Source: Prosthecobacter sp. (lineage in GTDB: Bacteria; Verrucomicrobiota; Verrucomicrobiia; Verrucomicrobiales; Verrucomicrobiaceae). Taken from it: 64,000 bases of DNA. The position numbers were made by a program, and so were the translations under genes. The stretch spans positions 62,001-126,000 of the forward strand of contig JAIPJY010000008.1 of assembly GCA_021733925.1 (NCBI GenBank). Direction: 5' to 3'. This document shows positions 33,050-42,500 of this stretch, in pieces. Within the stretch, counting starts at the first letter, position 1; each line of letters opens with the position of its first letter. The notes under the pieces were generated by a model. The model did not search any database and was not told where the DNA came from. It was given only the letters and a program-made list of their open reading frames with translations.

Positions 33050-34627
33050 TTAGAGCCGCCGCACTTCCTGCACTTCCAAGCCTGTGAGCTTCCATTCATC
33101 CTTCACCGGTGTGATGGTGATGCGTGCATTGTAAATGTTAACGCGAGGGTGGCTGTGCCCCCAGTGGCCGACGATGCCACGGGCCATCCAGTTGCAATCC
33201 ACGACAAAGCCTGCGCCCTTGGGATTGGCCTCCACCTTGTCCACCGTGGCGGAGAATTCGGCAATGGTGACACGGGTTCCTTCGCGGCCATCGAGTGTGA
33301 GCGCCTGGATGGTTTCGAGATACAATTTACGCAGCAGCTCACCATCGACGCTGCGGGCCAGCACGTCATACACGTCTGACTCCGCATGGTGATCAAAAGC
33401 ACGATAAACATTGCGCAGCAGCGGAGAAACGATCTTTTGCGCCTCTTCGACCTGGGTGACTGCCGCCGCGGCTGGCCCTGTGCGAATGGGCAGCACCAGC
33501 AGCTGGCTCATGAGCACTCCCCCCAGCAGCCAGACGAAAAAATAGGGCAGACTGCCTCCCGGCAGCTTGTGATCCTTCACTTTGAGATAGATGTAAAACG
33601 CAAGACCGGCGGCCACCCACAGGATGCCTCCCAGCGGCAGGCGCAAGGGCTGCGGAAGTGATATGTGCGGAACCGCCGCCAGCGGTTCTGGGCGGGGCAT
33701 GCGGCCCTGATTGCGCCAGCGGAAATTTTTGACCGTCGAGTAAATTTCCCCGGTCTCGCTCAGGGGACCATAGAAGACACGCAACGGCAGCTTGGTCGTG
33801 CCTTTGATCCACCCTTTCCAGGTGACATTCATTTCATCCGGCCCGGGTGGTGTGGCAAACTCCCACATGAATCCGACGAGCGCTTGATTCAGGGCCACTT
33901 CCTCCCCCTCCTTCAAAGGCAGCGTGTTCCCGGGCAACCCCTTGATCACTGCCACCAGAGGCATCGGCACTTGAAGTGCCTGATCGCCGACACTCAAGGC
34001 ACACCAGTCAGAACCACGAGATGCCATCGTTTCGACTATTTGCTTTTGCTGGTCAGCCGTGAGTGACTGCGGCAAAGCTGCATCAGGTGACAGCCAAGCC
34101 AGCACGGTGGCCGCATCAAAGAGCACTTCAAAGCGCGTCTGATACGGCTCAATGTAGAGATAAGCCTGCGCTATTGGCCCCGTGATGATGAGCGAACTGC
34201 TCGTGGGCAGAGGCGGTGGTGCGGCCGCAGGCGGCGGAGTTACTGGTGGGGCCACTGGCGGCGGCGATACGGGCGAGACCCCTGGCGGCAGGGTCATGGT
34301 CGGAACGCTTGAAGGCGGCGTTATGGGCGAGCCCCACTGTGGCTGCGGCATGGTCGGAACCCCAGGCGGTGGGGGCACTGGTGAGACCCCAGGCGGCAGA
34401 GTCATGGTCGGAAGACCTGGCGCTGCCGCAGGAGCGGCAGCCGGGTTTTCTGTTTTGGGCAGCACCGGTGCTGGAGAGCCAAGCGAGGGCAAGGTCTCCA
34501 AAGGTTTCATCCCGCCAATATTGATGGTGTCCTGCGCCTGCATGCCAGCCGGTGCCAGGGCCCCCAGCGCCAGAATGACGGTCAGAAAGGCGCTGCACCA
34601 GCTTGATGACAGGAATGGTTTTGGCAT
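33050..34627 (-). CDS. Proline-rich membrane-associated protein, unknown function
   Basis: About 525 residues from an ATG at 34627 (MPKPFLSSSWCSAFLTVILA, a signal-like segment; the open frame extends 10 codons further). Residues ~40-150 are a low-complexity Pro/Thr/Gly arm with near-repeats of TMTLPPGVSP and VPTMPQPQ. A globular part follows (~155-330), then two membrane segments (LGGILWVAAGLAFYIYLKVK and FFVWLLGGVLMSQLLVLPI), and a last alpha/beta domain with VNIYNARITITPVKDEWKLT. I recognise no catalytic motif. It lies 40 bp after the Gfo/Idh gene on the same strand, possibly co-transcribed. Confidence 0.65.
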   Translation of the reverse strand: MPKPFLSSSWCSAFLTVILALGALAPAGMQAQDTINIGGMKPLETLPSLGSPAPVLPKTENPAAAPAAAPGLPTMTLPPGVSPVPPPPGVPTMPQPQWGSPITPPSSVPTMTLPPGVSPVSPPPVAPPVTPPPAAAPPPLPTSSSLIITGPIAQAYLYIEPYQTRFEVLFDAATVLAWLSPDAALPQSLTADQQKQIVETMASRGSDWCALSVGDQALQVPMPLVAVIKGLPGNTLPLKEGEEVALNQALVGFMWEFATPPGPDEMNVTWKGWIKGTTKLPLRVFYGPLSETGEIYSTVKNFRWRNQGRMPRPEPLAAVPHISLPQPLRLPLGGILWVAAGLAFYIYLKVKDHKLPGGSLPYFFVWLLGGVLMSQLLVLPIRTGPAAAAVTQVEEAQKIVSPLLRNVYRAFDHHAESDVYDVLARSVDGELLRKLYLETIQALTLDGREGTRVTIAEFSATVDKVEANPKGAGFVVDCNWMARGIVGHWGHSHPRVNIYNARITITPVKDEWKLTGLEVQEVRRL

Positions 34628-34666
34628 GCTTCGATGTTGGAAAATGGAGGAAGTCAAAACGCTGGA

Positions 34667-36091
34667 TCAAAGCACCCATGGCTTGCGCCATTCCTTGGCG
34701 AGCAGACCGGAGGCGGCGGCATTGTCGGCGATGGTTTCCGACTTCGGATCCCATTTCAAACCCGTGCTGCCACTGCGCAGAGCAATGTTGGCGAGATGCG
34801 CGATGGTGATGCTGCGGTGCGAGACTTCGATGGGAGTCGCTGTCGGCTTGCCGTCGTAGATGCAGGAGAGGAAGTTGTCCGTATGGTCCTTGCTCTCGTA
34901 GAGATGAATTTCTTCAGGGCGTGTTTTCTCGCGCAGGATCTCGGGGCTGCTGGCGGTGATCTTGCCGCGGTTGACGTAGATCCATTTGCCTTCATCACCT
35001 TCAAACATCACACCGACATGATCGAAGGGCTTCTTGGCGTTCGGCGTGGCCAGCACGGCCTCCACCTCAGGCATGAGTTTATGAGTCGGACTGGCCACAT
35101 GCATGACGAGGCCGTTTTCATAAACGCACTCAAACGAAAATTCGGAGGCGGTATTGTAGAGCGCAGCCTTGTCCAGCGTGCCGGAGACGTTGCGCAGCTT
35201 GACGGGGCCGCTGAGCTGTGTTCCCATGCCCCACTGGGCGATGTCGATGTGATGGGCGCCAAAGTCCGTGATCATGCCACCGGAGAAATTGAAGTTGTGA
35301 CGCCAGTTGAGTGGCAGCAAAGCAGGGCGGTAGTCCATGTGCTCGGCAGGCCCAAGCCACATCTCGTAATCGAAATCGGGCGGCAGCGGTGCCGGGTTGA
35401 TCTGGTCCGCCATGCCATTCCAGTTGGTGTGGCCTCCGGGCAGACCGACGCGCACGCGCCGGAGTTTGCCGATGCGGCCGTTCTGCGTCATTTCGCAGGC
35501 GAGGCGGAAATATTGATCACTGCGCTGCTGGCTGCCGGTCTGCCAGGTGACGCCCGCCTTGGCCACCTCATCGCTCATGCGGCGGCCTTCGGCGATGGTG
35601 AGTGCCAGCGGCTTCTGGCCGTAGATGTGTTTGCCTTTGCGGGCCGCATAGATGGCCAGGTAGGCATGCCAGTGGTCGGGTGTGGAAACCTGCACGGCAT
35701 CCAGGTCTTCCTTCTCCATCATCTCGCGAAAGTCAGCATAGGAGGCGCAGGCCTTCACCGGCTTGTTTGCCGCCTGCGAATAATGCGCGTCAATGATCTT
35801 CTTCCCTGCCTCACGCCCGCCGGTCTCCTTGCCATCGTAGCCGTAATGGCCGTACTCCTTCATCGGATCAGCCACGGCGATGACCTGGCATTTGTCGTTG
35901 TTGAGGAAGGACGGGGTCCAATCACCCGCAATCGTCCCCCAGCCAATGGCACCAACGGTGATGCGCTCAGAAGGCGCGGGGCGCCCGCCTTTGCCCAGAG
36001 CTGTGGCGGGAATGATGGTGGGGAAACCGAGCGCAGTGGCGCTGACGGTGAGAAAATGACGACGGGTGACGGCGGAAGGCTCTTTGGTCAT
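34667..36091 (-). CDS. Tat-exported Gfo/Idh/MocA-family oxidoreductase
   Basis: A 474-residue protein with a twin-arginine signal (VTRRHFLTVSATALGFP, about residues 8-24), so the folded NAD(P)-binding enzyme is exported. The Rossmann segment ITVGAIGWGTIAGDW (about 44-58) follows, then QKPLALTIAEGRRM, where the family usually has EKP (a Gln in place of Glu here). The C-terminal alpha/beta domain holds MITDFGAHHIDIAQWGMG, a His-rich motif typical of the group. Tat-exported members are common in the PVC group and are assumed to act on sugars or inositols, substrate unknown. Confidence 0.9.
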   Translation of the reverse strand: MTKEPSAVTRRHFLTVSATALGFPTIIPATALGKGGRPAPSERITVGAIGWGTIAGDWTPSFLNNDKCQVIAVADPMKEYGHYGYDGKETGGREAGKKIIDAHYSQAANKPVKACASYADFREMMEKEDLDAVQVSTPDHWHAYLAIYAARKGKHIYGQKPLALTIAEGRRMSDEVAKAGVTWQTGSQQRSDQYFRLACEMTQNGRIGKLRRVRVGLPGGHTNWNGMADQINPAPLPPDFDYEMWLGPAEHMDYRPALLPLNWRHNFNFSGGMITDFGAHHIDIAQWGMGTQLSGPVKLRNVSGTLDKAALYNTASEFSFECVYENGLVMHVASPTHKLMPEVEAVLATPNAKKPFDHVGVMFEGDEGKWIYVNRGKITASSPEILREKTRPEEIHLYESKDHTDNFLSCIYDGKPTATPIEVSHRSITIAHLANIALRSGSTGLKWDPKSETIADNAAASGLLAKEWRKPWVL

Positions 36092-36195
36092 GCGTCCAGC
36101 TTAGCGGAGGCTCCCGCCGAGGCCAGAAAAGAAATGAAGAACTCAGGCACAAGCAAATGTGGACATGATGCGTCAGTTTGCTGCATGGTGGCGGG

Positions 36196-37167
36196 ATGAA
36201 AGACCCGAAGGCATTGCTGCAACGCTTCCTGCCCCTTCTGTGTGCCGTGCTGCTGCTCGCGGCCTCTTTCTCCCCTTTCCAGGAGAAGAAAAGCCGGCTG
36301 CGAGTCGTGCCCGGATTGTGGCCGGCTGCCGAGGCCATACTGGTGGCGGGCGACCTGCAAATACTGCCGCCGAACCGCTTTCAAATCATCGAGATTCCCT
36401 GGTCATCAGCCGTGGCCCGGGCATTTGGCAGCGGCGCGGCTGACGTGGCCGTAGTCACCCTCGAAGGAGCGCTGCGCATGCGGGAGGCTGGGCAAAAACT
36501 GAAGGTCATCAAGGTGCTGAACCAATCCGCAGGAGCGGATGCGGTGCTAGCGCGTCCCAAAGTTCAGCGGCTGCAGGATCTTAAAGGAAAACGGGTGGGG
36601 GTCGAGCGCAGCGCTGGTTCCTATCTGCTGGCGAATGCGCTGGAAAGTGTCGGCATGACCATGGCTGAGATCGAGGCCATACCCATGTTCCAATCTGAGA
36701 TGGAGCTGGCCCTGCAGGGGGGGCAGGTGGAGGCTGTCGTGGTCACAGAACCGTGGCTGACAAAGCTGTCGCGCAAAGGCGCTCATTCCCTGTATGACTC
36801 CAGCCAGCTCAAGGTGCCGATCATCTATCTGCTGGTGGCATCCGAGCGCGCCTGCAAATCTTACCGTGAAGAGCTGGTGTCTCTGCTCAAAGTTCAGGCA
36901 GAAATGACGGATAAGATATGGTCAGGCAAACCCTTCCTGGGAATGGATGCTGTCCTGCGACGTGAGAACCTGAACGCTGCCGAGCTGTCGTCATGCCTCG
37001 GGCGTCTGCGCCTGCTGAAGCATGCGGAAAATGCGGAGATGCTGAAACAACTCCCGCGACTCGCGCTGCAAATGGAGGAGCAGCTGATCCGCGCCGGCAT
37101 CCTCAAGTCCAAGCTGGCGGACAATGAATGGATCGATGGCAGCTTCACAAAGGAGGCGCTCCAATGA
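36196..37167 (+). CDS. NMT1/SsuA-like periplasmic solute-binding protein
   Basis: A 323-residue protein (ATG 36196, preceded by GGTGGCGGG). The first ~30 residues form a signal or uncleaved anchor (FLPLLCAVLLLAASFSPF). The rest follows the type II binding-protein plan of nitrate/sulfonate/taurine or thiamine-precursor receptors, including GSGAADVAVVTLEGAL (about residues 74-89) and LQDLKGKRVGVERSAGSYLLAN (about 123-144). No ABC permease or ATPase gene is adjacent. Its stop overlaps the histidine-kinase ATG (ATGA), which suggests a sensor role. The ligand is unknown. Confidence 0.8.
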   Translation: MKDPKALLQRFLPLLCAVLLLAASFSPFQEKKSRLRVVPGLWPAAEAILVAGDLQILPPNRFQIIEIPWSSAVARAFGSGAADVAVVTLEGALRMREAGQKLKVIKVLNQSAGADAVLARPKVQRLQDLKGKRVGVERSAGSYLLANALESVGMTMAEIEAIPMFQSEMELALQGGQVEAVVVTEPWLTKLSRKGAHSLYDSSQLKVPIIYLLVASERACKSYREELVSLLKVQAEMTDKIWSGKPFLGMDAVLRRENLNAAELSSCLGRLRLLKHAENAEMLKQLPRLALQMEEQLIRAGILKSKLADNEWIDGSFTKEALQ

Positions 37168-38546
37168 AGCTGTTTCACTCCATCCAAAGTCGCATCACAC
37201 TGACTGTGCTGTCGTTTGGCCTGCTGATGAATCTGCTCAACAACTGGAGAAATCAGCAGTGGCTGACAGACCGCCGGCTCGCACGCCTTGAACAGGAGGC
37301 TACTGAAACCGGCAGCCGCCTGGCCGGCCTGCTGCAGCACCTCTCGCGCAAGCAGCAGGAACGTGCCGCCGAACTCGAGATGGCCTATGTGTCCCTTTCT
37401 TCCGACGTGGATCTGGGTCTGGTGTGCAACAAGGAAGGAGTCGTAAGCTGCTCCACTCACATGCAGTGGAAACAGATGGACGTCCTGAAAACACCCCTGG
37501 CAAATGAATGGCGGCGGCACGCCTCTGTGCTGGAGACCATGGCACCCGCCTTTCAATGGAACGCTGAAAAGACCAGCCTGGTGGTGATGGTCCCATTCTT
37601 TGAAACCCACGAATCCAGCAGCCGAGCAGCGGTCTTGATCCGCTACGATGCCACGCTGGCGCTAGTCCAGGTGCGTGGGGAAGCCTGGCAGGAGTCTCTG
37701 CGGCAGGCAGGCGTGCTGCTGGCATCATGCCTGCTGCTCTGGTTTGCCCTCGATGAACTCATCACGCGAAGGGTGCGCAAAGTGGTGGAAATCCTGCGTG
37801 CCGCAAGTACCATAGACGGCCACCCCACGACGTTGGAGGGACATGATGAACTCTCCATGATATCCAAAGAATTTGCCGGAACAGTGACAAAGCTCAGAAC
37901 GGCGGAAAACATGGTGCTCGAAGCCGCTGAGCAGGAACGCAGGAAGATCGGCAGGGATTTGCATGACGATCTCTGTCAAAGACTCTCAGCCATCAAAATG
38001 AAAGCAGGGGTCGTGCAGGGAATGATCCATGAAAAAGATGGCAAAATTGCCAACCTTGCCGGGCAGGTGGCGGAAGAGCTCTCGGAATCGACGGTGATTG
38101 CACGAAGCATGGCGTGGGGGCTTGCTCCGGTAGGCATCGAGAATCATGGGTTGAAGGACGCCCTGGAGAACGTGCTGCGGTTTGCGGAGAAATCCTACAT
38201 GGTGCAGTGCTCCCTGGACTATTCCGATTTGAGCTCCTCCCTGACAGGAAGCTCCCAGGAACTGCTCTTCCGCATTGCTCAGGAACTGGTGGTCAACGCC
38301 TGCAAGCACTCCAAGCCAAATGTCATCAACATCACCGTACGGATGGAAGACTCCAATGTCGTGTTAAGCGTCATCCATGATGGAACGGCATTTACAGAAA
38401 AGTCCGCAGCGGACGGTCACGGCATGGGCCTGCATCTCATGAGCCAGCGTCTGCGAACACTCTCGGCAACGCTGGAGAGAACCATAGAAAAAGGGGAAAG
38501 GGATTTCTCGATTGCCATTGTGAGGATTCCGCTAAAGAGTCCATGA
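37164..38546 (+). CDS. Membrane-bound HisKA_3 sensor histidine kinase
   Basis: A 460-residue kinase whose ATG overlaps the previous stop and is preceded by AAGGAGG. Membrane spans at about residues 11-27 and 180-200 enclose a ~150-residue periplasmic sensor that starts with a coiled-coil-like arm. A HAMP-like linker (DELITRRVRKVVEILRA) leads to the dimerisation helix ERRKIGRDLHDDLCQRL with phospho-accepting His267, the NarX/DegS type. The C-terminal ATPase has FRIAQELVVNACKHSK and GHGMGLHLMSQR as N and G boxes. It is co-transcribed with a binding protein and a NarL-type regulator. Confidence 0.92.
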   Translation: MKLFHSIQSRITLTVLSFGLLMNLLNNWRNQQWLTDRRLARLEQEATETGSRLAGLLQHLSRKQQERAAELEMAYVSLSSDVDLGLVCNKEGVVSCSTHMQWKQMDVLKTPLANEWRRHASVLETMAPAFQWNAEKTSLVVMVPFFETHESSSRAAVLIRYDATLALVQVRGEAWQESLRQAGVLLASCLLLWFALDELITRRVRKVVEILRAASTIDGHPTTLEGHDELSMISKEFAGTVTKLRTAENMVLEAAEQERRKIGRDLHDDLCQRLSAIKMKAGVVQGMIHEKDGKIANLAGQVAEELSESTVIARSMAWGLAPVGIENHGLKDALENVLRFAEKSYMVQCSLDYSDLSSSLTGSSQELLFRIAQELVVNACKHSKPNVINITVRMEDSNVVLSVIHDGTAFTEKSAADGHGMGLHLMSQRLRTLSATLERTIEKGERDFSIAIVRIPLKSP

Positions 38547-39256
38547 CACAAAAAGCTTTCTCTCCCGTGAACCCCGCACCAATGAAAACCAATCCCCCTC
38601 AAGCCGCCATCCGAATTGCCATTGTGGATGACCACACCATGATGCGTGAGGGTTGGAGACTCTTCATTGAAAACGCCACGGATCTGGCCTTTGCCTGGAT
38701 GGCCGGAGATGCCTCCGAGGCCGTGCGCAAGGTGGACGAGGACACCCCGGATGTCCTGGTGGTGGACATTTCGCTGCCGGACCGTTCAGGACTCGAACTC
38801 ATCAAGGATCTTCGCCTGCTGCGGCCGAAACTGCCCATGATCGCCATTTCCATGCATGATGAGAAGCTTTACGCACAACGTGCCCTCAAGGCAGGTGCCC
38901 GCGGCTACGTCATGAAGAGCGCCCCGCAAAAGGTGCTGGAACAAGCCCTGCACCGTGTGGCCAGCGGCGGCATCGCCGTCAGCGAAGAAATGTCCGAGGA
39001 AATTCTGAAGGCTTTTTCCTCCGGCAACGCCGCCGAGTCCAAGGATTCCATCTCAGAGCTGAGTGATCGGGAGTTCGAAGTCTTTGTGCTCATCGGCCAG
39101 GGGAAAAACACCGGCCAGATCGCTGAGGCACTGCGCATCAGCACCAAAACTGTGGATGTGCACAAGATGAACATTCGTGCCAAACTGGGGATGAACGAGA
39201 CCGGCGAGCTGGCCTATTTCGCCATTCGTTGGGCCGAAGGACAGAAGGCAAGCTGA
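38543..39256 (+). CDS. NarL/FixJ-family response regulator
   Basis: A 237-residue regulator overlapping the kinase stop by 4 bp (ATGA); a second ATG at 38582 is an alternative that removes a non-conserved lead. The receiver has acidic Asp29-Asp30 (IVDDHTMMREG), phospho-accepting Asp75 (VVDISLPDRSG) and a Lys near residue 126. The LuxR-type helix-turn-helix is SELSDREFEVFVLIGQGKNT followed by GQIAEALRISTKTVDVHKMN. It would be phosphorylated by the upstream kinase and bind promoters as a dimer. Targets are unknown; the convergent giant gene is the nearest, but its promoter lies off the window. Confidence 0.94.
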   Translation: MTQKAFSPVNPAPMKTNPPQAAIRIAIVDDHTMMREGWRLFIENATDLAFAWMAGDASEAVRKVDEDTPDVLVVDISLPDRSGLELIKDLRLLRPKLPMIAISMHDEKLYAQRALKAGARGYVMKSAPQKVLEQALHRVASGGIAVSEEMSEEILKAFSSGNAAESKDSISELSDREFEVFVLIGQGKNTGQIAEALRISTKTVDVHKMNIRAKLGMNETGELAYFAIRWAEGQKAS

Positions 39257-39511
39257 TCGCAAGCTGCCTCCCCAGAAATTTCGGCTTATTGAATTAGCTT
39301 CTCTTTGGAGCTACCTCCATCCTCCGCCTCCGAATCCACAGCAGCTTCCGCTGATGAGAATCGAGCTGGAGAGCCTGCGTCAAGGTTCTCCGCCGTTTCG
39401 TTCACGGTAGGAAAGGGGTCACCCGAACTCAGCATTCGGCCCCAAAAGCTGGCTGGAATCTTTCCAGCCAGCCAATCAGCCGCGCGACCTAGCGCGCGGG
39501 CAAACCCGCCA
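39257..39511. other. Intergenic region between convergent regulator and giant gene
   Basis: No gene is supported in these 255 bp. On the side of the giant gene lie two GC-rich hairpins: CCGCGCG-ACCTAG-CGCGCGG (39480-39499) and the terminator-like stem at 39448-39472. Nothing comparable follows the regulator stop. Confidence 0.5.
39444..39472 (-). terminator. Intrinsic-type terminator of the giant gene
   Basis: The 11-bp perfect stem GCTGGCTGGAA (39448-39458)/TTCCAGCCAGC (39462-39472) with a 3-base loop is followed, read on the minus strand, by TTTT (39447-39444). It starts 40 bp after the stop codon. The T-run is short, so efficiency may be modest, but a second hairpin just upstream could assist. 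Confidence 0.65.
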
Positions 39512-39595
39512 TCAAATGGAAGAGCGGCGGCGGCGCAAGCAGAGGCCCAGAAGACCAAACAGCAGGAGCAACGCACGGCTCGGTTCCGGAACGAC
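39512..39595 (-). other. PEP-CTERM sorting signal
   Basis: The last ~27 codons encode VVPEPSRALLLLFGLLGLCL and an RRRRSSI end: the Pro-Glu-Pro motif, a ~14-residue hydrophobic stretch and an arginine cluster. This tripartite signal is cut and transferred by exosortase (EpsH-type) systems. No exosortase gene is in the window. Confidence 0.9.
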
Positions 39596-42500
39596 CACCA
39601 GAATACCGTTGGTCTCGAACAACGCGGTGTTCCAGACCAGACCGGAGCCGAGAGTGGGCAGGATCAAGTCGCCCAGCGAACCGCCATCGCGATAGGTGCC
39701 GCCAAAACTGTAGGAGCCCTGGCTAAGGGAAGCCCAGTCGATGAGATCGAAGACATCCCCGTGCGCGATGCTGTAGGAATCTGGATTGGTGATGCTGATC
39801 TGGCCATTCGCAGCCAAGTTCAATGCGCCGGAAATGTTCAGGCGGTCATGGCTGCCGGCGCCGGTCTCCCAATTGGTGATGTGGTTGTCGGAATTGTCCG
39901 TGAGCCAGGAATCAAACGAGCCATTCCCAAGGCGTGTGGCGAACCCAATACTGTCGTTGGCATCTGCGGCAAAGGCGCTGCCGAGTTGCATTTCGAGGCG
40001 AGTGCCACCTGCTGCGAGGGTGAGATTCCCTGTGACCGTGAGCGTTCCCACCTGATTGCCAGCGTTGGCCAGCAAGCCACCCGTGCTATCGCCGGGTTTA
40101 AGGACGCCAACTGCATTGATGTCTCCGACATTGCTGCCAATGGTCAGATTCCCAAGAACGGTGCCCGAGCCGCTGACTGTAGCGTCTGTGGTATAGCCAC
40201 CGGTCGCAGTGCCAAAGGTCGCACCACTGTCTACACGAATGAAGGTGGTGTCGTCAATGGAGCCACCTGTTCCAAGGCTCAGCGTGCCGGCGGTGACTGC
40301 GGTAGTGCCATGGTAAGTGTTGGCTCCAGTAAGCGTGACAGTGCCGGCACCGGTCTTCTCAATCGAGAGCGTGTCGTTGGCCGAATCGGCCTCAGAAATG
40401 ACTCCAGAGAAGGTGATGCCGGTGCCTGTGCCATTTGTGGCAGATGTCAGAGTGACCGTCTGGGTTTCGATGCCAGTGGCACCAGACTGGAGATTCTGCA
40501 GCACCATGTTGCCGCTGAAGGTGGAATCACCGGTGGTCAGGCTGGCTGCTCCGCCAACGGTGACACTTCCGGTGCCGGCCGTCGCATTGACATCCATGGC
40601 ATTGGCGACATTCAAGCCACCCGTGTTGATCAGCAGAGCCACGTCATTCGATGCTGCTTCCTCATGGAAGCGGATCGGGTCGGCGACCGGCAGGCCGCAA
40701 TGCTGCACATCTGGCTCCATCATGAAGAATGATTTTGTGGCCGAGGTGCCGTTGGTGACCGTGAACTGTGTGCCGTATTTCATCTCAACCGGGGCATCGA
40801 ATTCAACATTCCGCACAAGATCCATCGTGCCACCGGAGACGCTGACGATGGCGTAGATGCCATTGCTGCCAGGATTGGCCTCCTCATCCTTGACCAAAAT
40901 GGTCTTGCCGACATCGCCCGCACCGTAGGTGTTTCCGTCCACGGTGGCGGAAACGCCGCTGAAGGCACCTGACTGCGCAGCGCCACCGGTTGGATTGAAG
41001 GTGCCGCCGCCAAGAGTGAGGCTGGCGGTGGTGGCACGATCAACGACCGTGGCCATCACTGTGCGGATGTCACCGAGTTCGACATGCTTGGCGCCAAGAG
41101 CGCTGCTGCTGCCAACTTCAATGATGCCGGAACGGATGACGGTGCCGCCATCAATGGCGACGCCGGCGCTGCCCACAACCCCAGTGCCATAGCTGTTGGC
41201 TCCATTAAGAACGACGGTACCGCTGTCCACGACAGTGATGCGGCCTGCGCCACTCACGGTTCCGCCAAGGCCCAGCTGCTGGCCTGATGCGGCACCGGCA
41301 AAGATGTCTCGATTGAGCGTCACAGATCCCGTGATGGAAGAATCTTGTGCCGTGGAGGCCTGGATGACGCTGACGCCACTGGAGTTCGTGTTATTGACGA
41401 TGATGTTGTTTGCCAGCGTCGTTCCCTGGAGATCCAGCACGGTGCGATCATCCGTGCCGGTCACACCGACAATGCCGAGGGTCACATCACCACTGCCGAG
41501 CTGGCCATTGTTTGAAACCGTCAGCTGGCCATTGGCGATCTCGGTGGTCCAGGTCTGCGACGAGTTATCTACGGTGGAGAGTGCCTGCGAGCCGTTGGTG
41601 CTGACGCGGAAGACGCCGCTGCCGGTGATGCTGCCCGCATAAACGGCGCCGAAGGTGTTATCTCCTCCCACAGTCAGGACGTTCGAACCCAATATCACCG
41701 AAGCATTTGCCTGAACGGCCCCAGTGCTGGCAAGAGAGCCAATGAACTGATCGAATCCGCCGAGATTAAGAGTGCCGAAAAGCGTGTCCCCGGTGATGAT
41801 CTGACGGGATTTGGAAGAGAATGCATTTGCCATGCCTCCAAACAGCTCCCCCGAAATGACATTCGTGTCGCCGGAATAATCAGAGCCGGCGGCATTCAAT
41901 TTCACGGTGCCTGCATCGGCCAAAGTCAGCGCACCTGCACCTGCAAGGACCGAATCAACCGTGAAAGTCTTTCCAACAGCGACGGCGATCACTCCACCAG
42001 GAGCATCGAGCGTCACTCCTGTTGTTGCATCAAGCGTGGTGTTGTCGGTCACCTCCAGAGTGCCCCCCGTGAAACGCAGAGCGTCGGCGCGGAATGTCTG
42101 GGAGATGTAACCAAGACTGGAAGCCTGAGCGATGGAAAGCGTGCCGCCTTCGAAAACGGTGCCGCCACGGTAGCTGTTGACAGCGGTAAGGCTGAGCTTG
42201 CCCGCCCCCTTCTTGCGGAGGGTCACATTGCCGTTCAACTGACCACCGTAGCTCGTGTCAGCAGCCTGGTTGACCGTCAGTGTGTTGTTGTCAAAGGCAC
42301 CATTGTTGACGGAACCACCATCTCCATCCAGTCCGGCCACTTCCTGGTTGTAGCCGTTGAGGTCAAACATGCCGACGAACTTGGTCGTGAGGGTGCCATC
42401 GAGGGGCAGGACGTTGTTCGCGCCGAGCTGCAGGATGCCGTTTTCGACACTGGTGCTGCCGTAAGTGTTGGCCGTGCCGGAGAGTTTGATGATGTCCTGG

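Noticed and set aside
36196-37167. Complete ABC importer locus
   Set aside because: Only a binding protein is encoded; the next genes are a kinase and a regulator, not permease and ATPase.
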